A DNA stretch of 36,648 nt. It comes from Candidatus Falkowiibacteriota bacterium (lineage in GTDB: Bacteria > Patescibacteriota > Patescibacteriia > CAIXNZ01). Made by a program: the position numbers and the translations under genes. This document shows, in pieces, positions 23,596 through 31,177 of the stretch; within the stretch, counting starts at the first letter, position 1, and each line of letters begins with the position of its first letter. The notes under the pieces were generated by a model, which searched no databases, was not told where the DNA came from, and saw only the letters and a list, made by a program, of their open reading frames with translations. Location: the NCBI GenBank assembly GCA_903920975.1, contig CAIXNZ010000059.1, positions 1-36,648 of the forward strand. The letters run 5' to 3'.

Positions 23596-23619
23596 TCACT
23601 TTGGTTAGGAGTTTTTTTA
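23587..23619 (+). terminator. Terminator overlapping the end of the 71-aa gene
   Basis: AACTCCTAA (containing the TAA stop) pairs with TTAGGAGTT, then TTTTTTT. Confidence 0.88.
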
Positions 23620-23646
23620 TTGATAAAAATATGGTAAAATTATCAT

Positions 23647-24009
23647 ATGAAAAGGGACTCAACATTACGCCTGATAATTTTGCTTTTAATCGATGAATTA
23701 AAGGCAATTTTGTATTTTCCGCTCTGGTGGTACTCGGCGGGTTTAATTAATGTAGTTAAGGGCTGCGGAAAATTCATTAATGATTTTCAGCAAACCTTGG
23801 GTTTTATGATCTGGGTGAAAAATCTTTTTGTGCCCATGTTTGGCCAGCGCGATATTGCCGGCAGAATTATCAGCTTTTTCTTGCGCTTAGTGCAAATAAT
23901 TTTTAGAGGGATTATTGTTTTAATCTTTTGCGTTTTGAATTTAATTTTTATAATCATTTGGATTTTATTGCCGATTTTTGTGCTTTATCAAATTCTTATC
24001 CAGCTTTAA
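23647..24009 (+). CDS. Small membrane protein upstream of Clp ATPase gene
   Basis: 120-residue protein with a hydrophobic N-terminal region (about 8-45) and two strong spans near the C terminus (about 75-118, RGIIVLIFCVLNLIFIIIWI). No family recognised. A -10-like TAAAAT lies six bases before the ATG, so the mRNA is probably nearly leaderless. One base separates its stop from the ATG of the Clp ATPase, which also carries two membrane spans, so the two may form a membrane complex. Confidence 0.75.
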   Translation: MKRDSTLRLIILLLIDELKAILYFPLWWYSAGLINVVKGCGKFINDFQQTLGFMIWVKNLFVPMFGQRDIAGRIISFFLRLVQIIFRGIIVLIFCVLNLIFIIIWILLPIFVLYQILIQL

Positions 24010-24010
24010 T

Positions 24011-26749
24011 ATGGAAAATAATTCTGAAAATTTGCAATTTTTAATCTGCAGCCAATGCGCTGGCAGTGGTTTAGTTAATAGAAAAAAATGCAAAACCTGC
24101 CAGGCCAGGGGAGTGATTGCATATTTAGAAGGGCATATTTTATATTGGGGAGAAAAAATAAATTCCCGCTTTTTAACTTTGTATAAAATTGAACGGTTTA
24201 TTACCAATGGCGTTTTTATCATATTATTTACCATTGGATTTTTGGGAATTTTAAGCCTTGGCTATGCGGTTTATCTGGATAATTTCATAAATATAATAAA
24301 ACTAGAATTTTGGACGCAGAAAAATCCCTTGTTATTATATTTTTGGCTGACGATTTTAACTGATTTATATTTAATTTATTATTTTTCATTAGCCAAAGCA
24401 GCAAAAGAAAAAGTGATTGCTAAGCAGTATAGATCAGCAGAAGATAAAAATATTATTGCGCCTCCGGAAATGGATTGGCTGTCAATTAGGAAAATTGGTA
24501 AGAAAATAGATATTGCCAAAGCTTTCAATGAGGAAGCCCTGTTATTAGTAGAACAGGCTTTTAATATTGCCAAAAAATATAAAGCTTCCGAAGTAGGCCC
24601 AGTCCACTTTTTAATTGCCGCCCTAGCTTCTTCAAAAAATATACAGAATATGTTTGTACGATTGGGTGTTGATTTTGAAGATTTTGCGCCAAAAATCGGC
24701 CGTGTCGCAGCGCGTTATCCGCAAAGTGATAGCGAGCCGATATTTAACCAAAATTCCGTGCAAATACTTTTAAAAGCTTATAGAAACTCTTACAATAATC
24801 GAGCAGAACAAGTCACAACCAGCGACATAGTTGTTGAGTCAGTAAAAAGCGATAAATTAATTCAGGAAGTCTTGACTGACATTAATATCACGCCGGAAAA
24901 AGTTGAAAATGTTGTTTTGTGGTATCGTATTCGTGATATATTACACAAACAGTGGTTGCTTTATCGTGCATCAGCCAGATTAAAATCCAAAACAGGCATT
25001 GACCGGGCCATGACAGCATTGCAAACCTCATTTTTAAATCAATTTTCAGAAGACCTGACTCTGCTTGCCAAAACCGGCTATTTATCTTTATGCATTGATA
25101 GAGAAAAAGAATTTACTGAGATTTTTCGAGTTTTAGAGGGCAGTTCTGCGAAGAGCGTGATTTTGGTGGGCGATGTGGGCGTTGGTAAAACCGCCATTGT
25201 TGAGGGCTTGGCTCAAAAAATGATTGCTGATGATGTGCCAGAACTTTTAAAAGATAAAAGATTGGTTAGTTTGAGCACTTCTCAATTACTTGCTGGCGCC
25301 TCAATTAGCATGGCGCAAGAACGTTTTTATCGCTCTTTAAATGAAATTATCAGGGCAGGCAATGTTATTTTATTTATTGATAATATTCATGATTTAATCC
25401 CGGAATTAATTGAAATTTTAACTGAGGCTTTGTCAAAAAATGCTTTTATTTTTGTCAGTAGCACGAATTTGGCTGGCTATAAGAATGTAATAGAGCGCTC
25501 AAGTTTGAGTAGTCTTTTGAAAAAAATACAAGTTAATGAGCCAGATATTAATGGTGCCATTCAAATATTGGAAGGCCGGGCTGGTTTTATTGAAGCCAAA
25601 AATAATATTTTCTTTTCTTATGATGCTTTGGAACAAGCCGTAAAATTAACAGACAGATATGTTCATGATCAAAATTTACCGCTCAAGGCCTTGAATCTGC
25701 TTGAAGAAGTAGGCAACTGGGCCAAGTCAAATCTGGGCGCCAAGGCCATGGTCATGGGTAATGATGTAGCAACTTTGATCTCAGATAAATTAGGAGTAAA
25801 AGCCGCTGATGTGACCAAAAGCGAAGGTGAAAAATTATTAAATCTAGAACAAATAATTCACGAAAGAATAGTTGATCAAGAAGAGGCAGTTAATGCCGTG
25901 GCAAATAGTTTGAGAAGGGCCAGAGCCGAGTTAAGGGAAAACAAGCGTCCAATTGCCAATTTGTTATTTTTGGGGCCAACTGGCGTAGGTAAAACCGAAT
26001 TAGCCAAGGTTATTGCAGAGGTTTATTTTGGCAGTGAAGAAAATATGATACGCTTAGACATGTCAGAATATCAGGAAAAAAACAGTATCAACCGCTTGAT
26101 TGGCGCACCCCCAGGCTATGAAGGCTCAGAAGGCGGAGGGCAATTGACTGAAGCAGTGCGTTTAAAGCCTTTTTCCATTGTTTTGCTTGATGAATTAGAA
26201 AAGGCGCATCCAGATATTTTAAATATATTTTTGCAGGTTATGGAAGATGGCCGCTTGACTGATTCGACGGGCAGGACCATTGATTTTACTAATGTTATTT
26301 TAATTGCCACTTCCAATGCCCAGACTGCCTTTATTTCTGAAAAGGTTAAAGCTGGAATGTCCTTAGAAGAAATAAAAAAGCAACTGCTGGAAACCGAATT
26401 AAAGCAAAATTTTAAACCAGAATTTATTAATCGTTTTGATAATATAATAATTTTCAAACCCCTGGGCTTTGAAGAAGTTTTAAAAATTGCAGGTTTGCTT
26501 TTGCAGCAAGTTGCCAAAAATTTAGAAGCCAAAGGAATCAATTTTCAAGCCAATCAAGACGCAGTTATGGAATTAGCCAAAGAGGGTTTTGATCCGCAAT
26601 TTGGGGCCAGGCCACTTCGCCGCGTCATTCAAGATAGAGTTGATAATGCCTTGGCTCAGTATTTAATCACTGGCAAAATTGGTAAGCGCGATTTAGTCAT
26701 TTTAGATAAAGGGGGAGTAATAAGAGTGGAAAAAGCCAAAGAGCTTTAA
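24011..26749 (+). CDS. Membrane-anchored ClpC/ClpB-type AAA+ ATPase
   Basis: 912 residues. Order: DnaJ-like zinc ribbon (CSQCAGSG ... CKTCQARG, 13-34), two membrane spans (about 65-88 and 106-130), Clp N-domain (about 170-300), AAA1 (about 365-520), AAA2 (about 612-800) and a C-terminal D2-small domain with GARPLRRVIQ. AAA1 has Walker A GDVGVGKT (387-394) but Walker B FIDN instead of FIDE, a changed pore loop (AGASISMAQ for AGTKYRG) and no arginine pair where ERRF is expected. AAA2 is intact: GPTGVGKT (655-662), LLDELEKAH, PPGYEGSEGG pore loop, FINRFD. No ClpP-docking LGF/IGF loop is evident after TSNA. Probably a membrane unfoldase powered by AAA2. Start chosen at 24011, since an earlier ATG overlaps the upstream gene. 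Confidence 0.9.
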   Translation: MENNSENLQFLICSQCAGSGLVNRKKCKTCQARGVIAYLEGHILYWGEKINSRFLTLYKIERFITNGVFIILFTIGFLGILSLGYAVYLDNFINIIKLEFWTQKNPLLLYFWLTILTDLYLIYYFSLAKAAKEKVIAKQYRSAEDKNIIAPPEMDWLSIRKIGKKIDIAKAFNEEALLLVEQAFNIAKKYKASEVGPVHFLIAALASSKNIQNMFVRLGVDFEDFAPKIGRVAARYPQSDSEPIFNQNSVQILLKAYRNSYNNRAEQVTTSDIVVESVKSDKLIQEVLTDINITPEKVENVVLWYRIRDILHKQWLLYRASARLKSKTGIDRAMTALQTSFLNQFSEDLTLLAKTGYLSLCIDREKEFTEIFRVLEGSSAKSVILVGDVGVGKTAIVEGLAQKMIADDVPELLKDKRLVSLSTSQLLAGASISMAQERFYRSLNEIIRAGNVILFIDNIHDLIPELIEILTEALSKNAFIFVSSTNLAGYKNVIERSSLSSLLKKIQVNEPDINGAIQILEGRAGFIEAKNNIFFSYDALEQAVKLTDRYVHDQNLPLKALNLLEEVGNWAKSNLGAKAMVMGNDVATLISDKLGVKAADVTKSEGEKLLNLEQIIHERIVDQEEAVNAVANSLRRARAELRENKRPIANLLFLGPTGVGKTELAKVIAEVYFGSEENMIRLDMSEYQEKNSINRLIGAPPGYEGSEGGGQLTEAVRLKPFSIVLLDELEKAHPDILNIFLQVMEDGRLTDSTGRTIDFTNVILIATSNAQTAFISEKVKAGMSLEEIKKQLLETELKQNFKPEFINRFDNIIIFKPLGFEEVLKIAGLLLQQVAKNLEAKGINFQANQDAVMELAKEGFDPQFGARPLRRVIQDRVDNALAQYLITGKIGKRDLVILDKGGVIRVEKAKEL

Positions 26750-26754
26750 AATTT

Positions 26755-27855
26755 ATGCTATACATTTGGGTCTTTATTTTTACATTTTTACTCTCAATAA
26801 TTTTAACGCAGTTAGCTGGCATTTTGGCGTTGAAATTAAATATTGTTGACCAGCCGGATTTTGAGAGAAAAATTCACAAAACCCCAATTCCGCTTTTAGG
26901 CGGTCTGGCGGTTTTTTTAAGTTTTGGGGCTTGTTTGTATTATTTTACATTTTATACCGATTTAATTTTATTTGGTTTCATAGTTCCGAAATATATTGTG
27001 GCTATACTTATGGCTGGTTTGGTAATTACAATTGGCGGTATTTTGGATGACAAATATAATTTAAAAGCTAAATATCAGATTATTTTTCCACTTGCGGCTG
27101 TTTTGATAATTGTGGTTTGCGGCGTTGGCGTTTCTCATATTCGCAACCCCTTTGGCGGAATTATTAGTTTTAATAATTGGCAATTTATTTTATTTTGGTT
27201 TCAGGGTATTCCATATAAAATAACCCTGGTCGCTGATTTATTTACTTTTTTGTGGCTTTTGGGTATGATGTACACTACTAAATTATTAGATGGTTTGGAC
27301 GGTTTGGTTTCAGGAGTTACTGTTATCGGAGCGCTGATTATTGCTTTTGTGGCGTTGAGTACAACTGTTGCTCAACCAAATACTGCGCTCATGGCAATAA
27401 TTTTGGCCGGTGCTTTTGCTGGATTTTTGCTTTTTAATTTTAATCCGGCTAAAATATTTTTGGGTGAAAGCGGCAGTTTGTTTGCCGGTTTAATGCTAGG
27501 CACCTTGGCTATTATTTCTGGTTCAAAAGTGGCCACGACTTTATTAATCATGGGCATACCGATTCTAGACGTTGCCTGGGTAATCTTGCGCCGTATTTTT
27601 AAAAAAGTGCCAATCAGTTATGCTGACAAAAAACATTTGCATTTTAGGTTATTGGATATTGGCTTTAATCAGAGGCAAGCCGTTATATTTATGTATTGTT
27701 TAACAGCTTTATTTGGAGGCATCTCGCTCTTTTTTTCAACTTATGGTAAATTGATTGAGCTGATTGTTCTGGCGTTCTTCATGTTGATTTTAGCCGCCAT
27801 ATTGGTTATTATGTATAAATACAAAAATAGTCCTATTTATGAACAGAAAAAATAA
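26755..27855 (+). CDS. Polyprenyl-phosphate sugar-1-phosphate transferase (WecA/TagO/MraY family)
   Basis: 366-residue integral membrane protein with about ten or eleven spans. It transfers a phospho-sugar from a UDP-sugar to undecaprenyl phosphate, starting a cell-surface glycan. Signatures: KIHKTPIPLLGGLAVFL, GGILDDKYNLKAKYQ (the DD pair), LLDGLDGLVSG, FNFNPAKIFLGESGS and KKHLHFRLLDIGF with the histidine motif. The HLHFRL form fits the WecA/TagO branch better than MraY. It follows the Clp gene by 5 bp and overlaps the DUF192 gene by 17 bp. Confidence 0.9.
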   Translation: MLYIWVFIFTFLLSIILTQLAGILALKLNIVDQPDFERKIHKTPIPLLGGLAVFLSFGACLYYFTFYTDLILFGFIVPKYIVAILMAGLVITIGGILDDKYNLKAKYQIIFPLAAVLIIVVCGVGVSHIRNPFGGIISFNNWQFILFWFQGIPYKITLVADLFTFLWLLGMMYTTKLLDGLDGLVSGVTVIGALIIAFVALSTTVAQPNTALMAIILAGAFAGFLLFNFNPAKIFLGESGSLFAGLMLGTLAIISGSKVATTLLIMGIPILDVAWVILRRIFKKVPISYADKKHLHFRLLDIGFNQRQAVIFMYCLTALFGGISLFFSTYGKLIELIVLAFFMLILAAILVIMYKYKNSPIYEQKK

Positions 27856-28309
27856 AAAGTTAATAATAATTTTAATCATTGTCATAATAGTGATTTTTGG
27901 CATTGGTCTTCCTGTTTTCCTCTCCGTATTTCATAATGGTTCGGATAAGGGCAAAGTAATGATTAGGGGCCATGTGATTAATGTGGAAGTTGCTAATACT
28001 CCTGAAAGTCGGATGAAGGGCCTGGCTGGCAGGGAGAAATTAGGTGTTAATGATGGTATGCTTTTTGTTATGGATGAAAAACGCTATCATACTTTCTGGA
28101 TGGATGGCATGAAATTTCCCATTGATATTATTTGGATAAGTGATAATAAAATAGTTGATTTAACAAAAAATGTACCTATTCCAACGGATTCCAAGGATAT
28201 TCCCGTATATAGGCCTGCAACCGAAGTTGATAAGGTTTTAGAAGTTAATGCTGGTTATATTGATGCCAATAAGATTGTCATTGATGATGAAGTGGGTATA
28301 GATTATTAA
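27839..28309 (+). CDS. DUF192 family protein, membrane anchored
   Basis: 156 residues: an N-terminal membrane anchor (about 7-30) and a DUF192 domain with VEVANTPESRMKGLAGRE, DGMLFVMDEKRYHTFWMDGM and PIDIIWISDNKIVDL, followed by VLEVNAGYID. DUF192 proteins form a small beta-barrel of unknown role. The start lies inside the end of the transferase gene. Last gene of the run begun at 23647, closed by a terminator. Confidence 0.9.
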   Translation: MNRKNKKLIIILIIVIIVIFGIGLPVFLSVFHNGSDKGKVMIRGHVINVEVANTPESRMKGLAGREKLGVNDGMLFVMDEKRYHTFWMDGMKFPIDIIWISDNKIVDLTKNVPIPTDSKDIPVYRPATEVDKVLEVNAGYIDANKIVIDDEVGIDY

Positions 28310-28325
28310 AATAAATAAATATTAG

Positions 28326-28357
28326 GGCCGCTTGGTTTTGCCAGGCGGTCTTTTTTT
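28326..28357 (+). terminator. Terminator after the DUF192 gene
   Basis: GGCCGCTTGG pairs with CCAGGCGGTC (two G-U) around TTTTG, then T7. Confidence 0.88.
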
Positions 28358-28387
28358 AATCAGCCGTAGCTTTACGCGAAGGCTAAT

Positions 28388-28416
28388 TTGACATTATTTT
28401 TAAAATACGCTATTAT
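28388..28416 (+). promoter_or_regulatory. Promoter of rplU
   Basis: TTGACA (28388-28393), 17-bp spacer, TATTAT (28411-28416). Confidence 0.85.
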
Positions 28417-28424
28417 ATTTTCAT

Positions 28425-28453
28425 AAGATTTAGCCCCACTAAAATCTTTTTTA
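28425..28453 (+). promoter_or_regulatory. Terminator-like hairpin in the rplU leader
   Basis: AAGATTTAG pairs with CTAAAATCTT (one bulged A) around CCCCA, followed by TTTTT, between the promoter and rplU. It may be an attenuator used for L21 autoregulation. Confidence 0.5.
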
Positions 28454-28471
28454 TTTATAACACACAAGTAT

Positions 28472-28792
28472 ATGGCAAAAATTGCTGTTATCAAGACAGG
28501 CGGCAAGCAATATAAAGTTTCAGCTGGTGATAAGCTGGATATTGAAAAACTTGCTGGCAAAGAAGGCGATAAAGTTACCTTGGATCAAGTTTTATTGATA
28601 GCTGATGAAGATGGCAAAAATATTGAAGTCGGCAAGCCATTTTTAAGTGGCAAAAAAATTGAAGCTAAAATTGAAAAACAATTTAGAGATGATAAAGTAA
28701 TGGTTGTGAAATTCAAGAATAAAGTCAGATATCGCAGGAAGCAAGGACATCGTCAAAATAAAACCCTGATTAAGATAGACAAGATCTCGTAA
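28472..28792 (+). CDS. rplU: 50S ribosomal protein L21
   Basis: 106-residue bL21, a 23S rRNA-binding protein. Family hallmarks are AVIKTGGKQYKVSAGDKLDIEK at the N terminus (a few residues shown), GKPFLSGKKIEAKI and VVKFKNKVRYRRKQGHRQ with the basic RNA-binding C-terminal part. No SD. The usual partner rpmA (L27) does not follow; rplU is alone between a promoter and a strong terminator. Confidence 0.97.
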   Translation: MAKIAVIKTGGKQYKVSAGDKLDIEKLAGKEGDKVTLDQVLLIADEDGKNIEVGKPFLSGKKIEAKIEKQFRDDKVMVVKFKNKVRYRRKQGHRQNKTLIKIDKIS

Positions 28793-28828
28793 AAAAAACG
28801 CCCCCGCCACGCGGGGGTGTTTTTTATT
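28792..28828 (+). terminator. Terminator after rplU
   Basis: AAAAAACGCCCCCGC pairs with GCGGGGGTGTTTTTT (one G-U) around CAC, a very strong hairpin. Confidence 0.95.
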
Positions 28829-28847
28829 TGCCCCGCACCAGTTCAAT

Positions 28848-28934
28848 AAAAAAAATCAGCGATGCAAAATCCAGAAAGATTTTTCGTAGGGACAGAACAT
28901 TGTTCTGTCCCTACGTTTAAACGCTGATTTTTTT
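28848..28934. repeat. Nested inverted repeats downstream of rplU/recR
   Basis: Outer arms AAAAAAATCAGCG (28849-28861) and CGCTGATTTTTTT (28922-28934) are perfectly complementary, and flank an inner perfect palindrome, CGTAGGGACAGAAC (28885-28898) and GTTCTGTCCCTACG (28902-28915), with loop ATT. The outer pair could be a terminator stem for recR; the inner one looks like a REP/MITE-type repeat inserted into it. Confidence 0.75.
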
Positions 28935-28938
28935 GTTA

Positions 28939-29538
28939 TTACATTTCTTTTCTATTTTTAATGGCGCTGGAAAGAGTTATTTCATCTGTATATTCCAAAT
29001 CTGCTCCGACTGGCATACCGCGCGCCAAACGCGTTATTTTAATTTTAAACGGCTTTAAAAGATTATTTAGATACATCATTGTTGCTTCGCCTTCCATGTC
29101 AGGATTAAAAGCCAACATAATTTCGGAGATTTTGTTTTTCTGAAGTTTTGTTAGTAAATCATTAAATCTTAATCTGTCCGGAGTTTGGCCAGAAAGAGGG
29201 TCTAGAACACCGCCTAACACATGATAAACGCCTTTGTACTCGCCAGTGTTTTCAATGGCTGCTAAATCATGCGGTTCAGCGACAATACAAATTATATGAT
29301 GGTCACGATTTTTATCAGAACAAATACTGCACGGGTCTTTTTCGGAAATATTATGACAAATTGAACATTTAATCACTGAATTATTTATTTGAGTTAAAGC
29401 AGAAGCAAAGTCATTTAATTCTTCCATGGATTGTTTTAACAAATAAAAAACCAGGCGTTCGGCTGTCTTGGGGCCAATACCTGGCAGTTTGCAAAACTGG
29501 TCAATCAATTCTTGGATTGGTTTGGGAAATTTAATCAT
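28939..29538 (-). CDS. recR: Recombination protein RecR
   Basis: 199-residue RecR, the ring-forming partner of RecF/RecO that loads RecA on gapped DNA. Visible are the helix-hairpin-helix (KLPGIGPKTAERLVFYLL, 17-34), a four-cysteine zinc finger (Cys58, 61, 70, 73) and a Toprim domain (IICIVAEPHDLAAIE, EIMLAFNPDMEGEATMMYL) followed by RLARGMPVGADLEYTDE. The ATG has no SD and sits 11 nt after a -10 box. Confidence 0.96.
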   Translation of the reverse strand: MIKFPKPIQELIDQFCKLPGIGPKTAERLVFYLLKQSMEELNDFASALTQINNSVIKCSICHNISEKDPCSICSDKNRDHHIICIVAEPHDLAAIENTGEYKGVYHVLGGVLDPLSGQTPDRLRFNDLLTKLQKNKISEIMLAFNPDMEGEATMMYLNNLLKPFKIKITRLARGMPVGADLEYTDEITLSSAIKNRKEM

Positions 29539-29549
29539 AATATGAACTT

Positions 29550-29578
29550 ATTTTATCTGAAAAATGAAAGATTAACAA
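29550..29578 (-). promoter_or_regulatory. Near-leaderless promoter of recR
   Basis: Minus strand: TTGTTA (29573-29578), 17-bp spacer, TAAAAT (29550-29555), then 11 nt to the ATG. Confidence 0.7.
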
Positions 29579-29598
29579 GACATCATTGACTTTATAAT

Positions 29599-29630
29599 AA
29601 AAGAGGATTGAAATTTCAATCCTCTTTTTT
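29599..29630. terminator. Terminator after dnaB
   Basis: Perfect 30-base palindrome made of AAAAGAGGATTGAAA and its complement, T-rich on both sides; terminates dnaB (-). Confidence 0.82.
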
Positions 29631-29642
29631 CTTATGTAAAAT

Positions 29643-31052
29643 TTAAAATTTAATGTCTGGTTCTGGACCAAAAGTCGGAGGCGGACCATAAGATTTTTTG
29701 TCCAAATCGCGGAAACTGACTTTTTGTTCATCAAAGAACAATTTAATCATGCCAGTCGGTCCATTTCTGTGCTTGGCAATATGAATTTCAGCCACATTCT
29801 TTCTGTCTAATTCCAGATCAGGCTTATAGATTGCTTCTCTGTAAATAAACATGACAATGTCAGCATCTTGCTCAATTGAGCCTGATTCGCGCAAATCAGA
29901 TAGTTTTGGTATTGGCGGATTTCTGGATTCAACGCCGCGGTTTAACTGGGAAAGGGCTAAAACCGGAATATTCAATTCTTTGGCAATCTGTTTTAAGCCG
30001 CGGGAAATTTCAGAAATTTCTTGGACGCGATTATCTGTTCTAATATTGCCCTCCATTAATTGTAAATAGTCTATAACAATTAAGCCAAGTCCATGCTCCA
30101 TTTGTAATCTGCGAGCTTTGGTTCTAATATCCATAATCGTAGCAATGGCTGAATCATCTATAAAAATGGGGGATTCTGATAACACGCCCATGGCATGGCC
30201 AATGCGTGGAAAATCATCATCCTCTTCGCGATCAGACAAGCGGCCGGTTCTCATTTTCCATAAATCAACATTTGCTTCAGCACAAAGCAAGCGGTCTACT
30301 AATTGTTCCTTGGACATTTCCAGAGAAAAAATACCAACCGGCACTTTATGTTTGGTGGCCACGCTTCTCGCTATATCTAAAGCCAAAGAAGTTTTACCAA
30401 CCGAAGGTCGAGCGGCTAAGATCAATAAGTCTGATTTTTGTAAGCCAGCTAAAAGATTGTCCAGATCTTTATAGCCAGTTGGTATACCTCGTAATTTACC
30501 TTTTTCTTTATGTAGTTCATCAATTCTTTCAAATGTTTCATTCAAAATACTGGTAATGGGTATAAACATTTGTTTCTGATGCCCTTGTGAAACCGCAAAA
30601 ATTCTTGACTCGGCTTTGTCTAAAATATTCCTAACATCATCTTCCTCATTATAGCCCATTTCAGCCATTTCACTGGCTGCTTTGATCAAATTTCTTAAAG
30701 TGGCTTTTTTCTGGACAATTTCCGCATAATTAACCACATGGCTTGAGGTTGGAACGGCATTACTTAGAGAAATCAGATAGGTCCTACCGCCAATATTTTC
30801 TAATTTACCTTTTTCTTCCAAGCGGTTGGCCAAGGTTAAGAGGTCAATTGGTTCATGTTTGCCATATAAATCTAAAATAGCCTCAAAAATCATCCTATGT
30901 TTGTCATGATAAAAATCTTCTGGGCCGACAATATCAGCCACGCGAATAATAGCGTCTTTATCAATCAAAAGAGATCCAAGCAATGATTGTTCGGCTTCAA
31001 CGTTTTGAGGCGGTAATTTTTGAATGAGTTCTTGGTCTTTTTTTGCTGTCAT
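29643..31052 (-). CDS. dnaB: Replicative DNA helicase DnaB
   Basis: 469-residue hexameric replicative helicase. The N-terminal domain starts PPQNVEAEQSLLGSLLIDKD, the linker region follows, and the RecA-like domain carries Walker A AARPSVGKTS (about 213-222), GIFSLEMSKEQLVDR, Walker B LGLIVIDYLQLM, SQLNRGVESR and SDLRESGSIEQDADIVMF. No intein. The frame is open to 31121, but the family starts near here and the promoter lies between, so the ATG at 31052 is chosen. Confidence 0.96.
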   Translation of the reverse strand: MTAKKDQELIQKLPPQNVEAEQSLLGSLLIDKDAIIRVADIVGPEDFYHDKHRMIFEAILDLYGKHEPIDLLTLANRLEEKGKLENIGGRTYLISLSNAVPTSSHVVNYAEIVQKKATLRNLIKAASEMAEMGYNEEDDVRNILDKAESRIFAVSQGHQKQMFIPITSILNETFERIDELHKEKGKLRGIPTGYKDLDNLLAGLQKSDLLILAARPSVGKTSLALDIARSVATKHKVPVGIFSLEMSKEQLVDRLLCAEANVDLWKMRTGRLSDREEDDDFPRIGHAMGVLSESPIFIDDSAIATIMDIRTKARRLQMEHGLGLIVIDYLQLMEGNIRTDNRVQEISEISRGLKQIAKELNIPVLALSQLNRGVESRNPPIPKLSDLRESGSIEQDADIVMFIYREAIYKPDLELDRKNVAEIHIAKHRNGPTGMIKLFFDEQKVSFRDLDKKSYGPPPTFGPEPDIKF

Positions 31053-31064
31053 ATGTTCCTTTAT

Positions 31065-31092
31065 CTTATAACAAATCGAATAATTTTGACAA
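31065..31092 (-). promoter_or_regulatory. Near-leaderless promoter of dnaB
   Basis: Minus strand: TTGTCA (31087-31092), 16-bp spacer, TATAAG (31065-31070), then 12 nt to the ATG. An AAGGA before the ATG would be only partly inside the transcript. Confidence 0.7.
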
Positions 31093-31114
31093 GTAGTAAA
31101 ATGTTTAGAAGTTG

Positions 31115-31143
31115 TTGACAAAAAGGTTAATTTTAGATAAAGT
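31115..31143 (+). promoter_or_regulatory. Promoter of purB
   Basis: TTGACA (31115-31120), 17-bp spacer, TAAAGT (31138-31143). The following leader segment, T7-AG-TTCATTAAAAA, is nearly identical to that of the gene at 34726. Confidence 0.75.
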
Positions 31144-31177
31144 TTTTTTAGTTCATTAAAAAAGAAAAGGAGGGAAA

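Noticed and set aside
31053..31121. N-terminal extension of DnaB
   Set aside because: The extension spans the predicted dnaB promoter and does not look like DnaB; the family start fits 31052.
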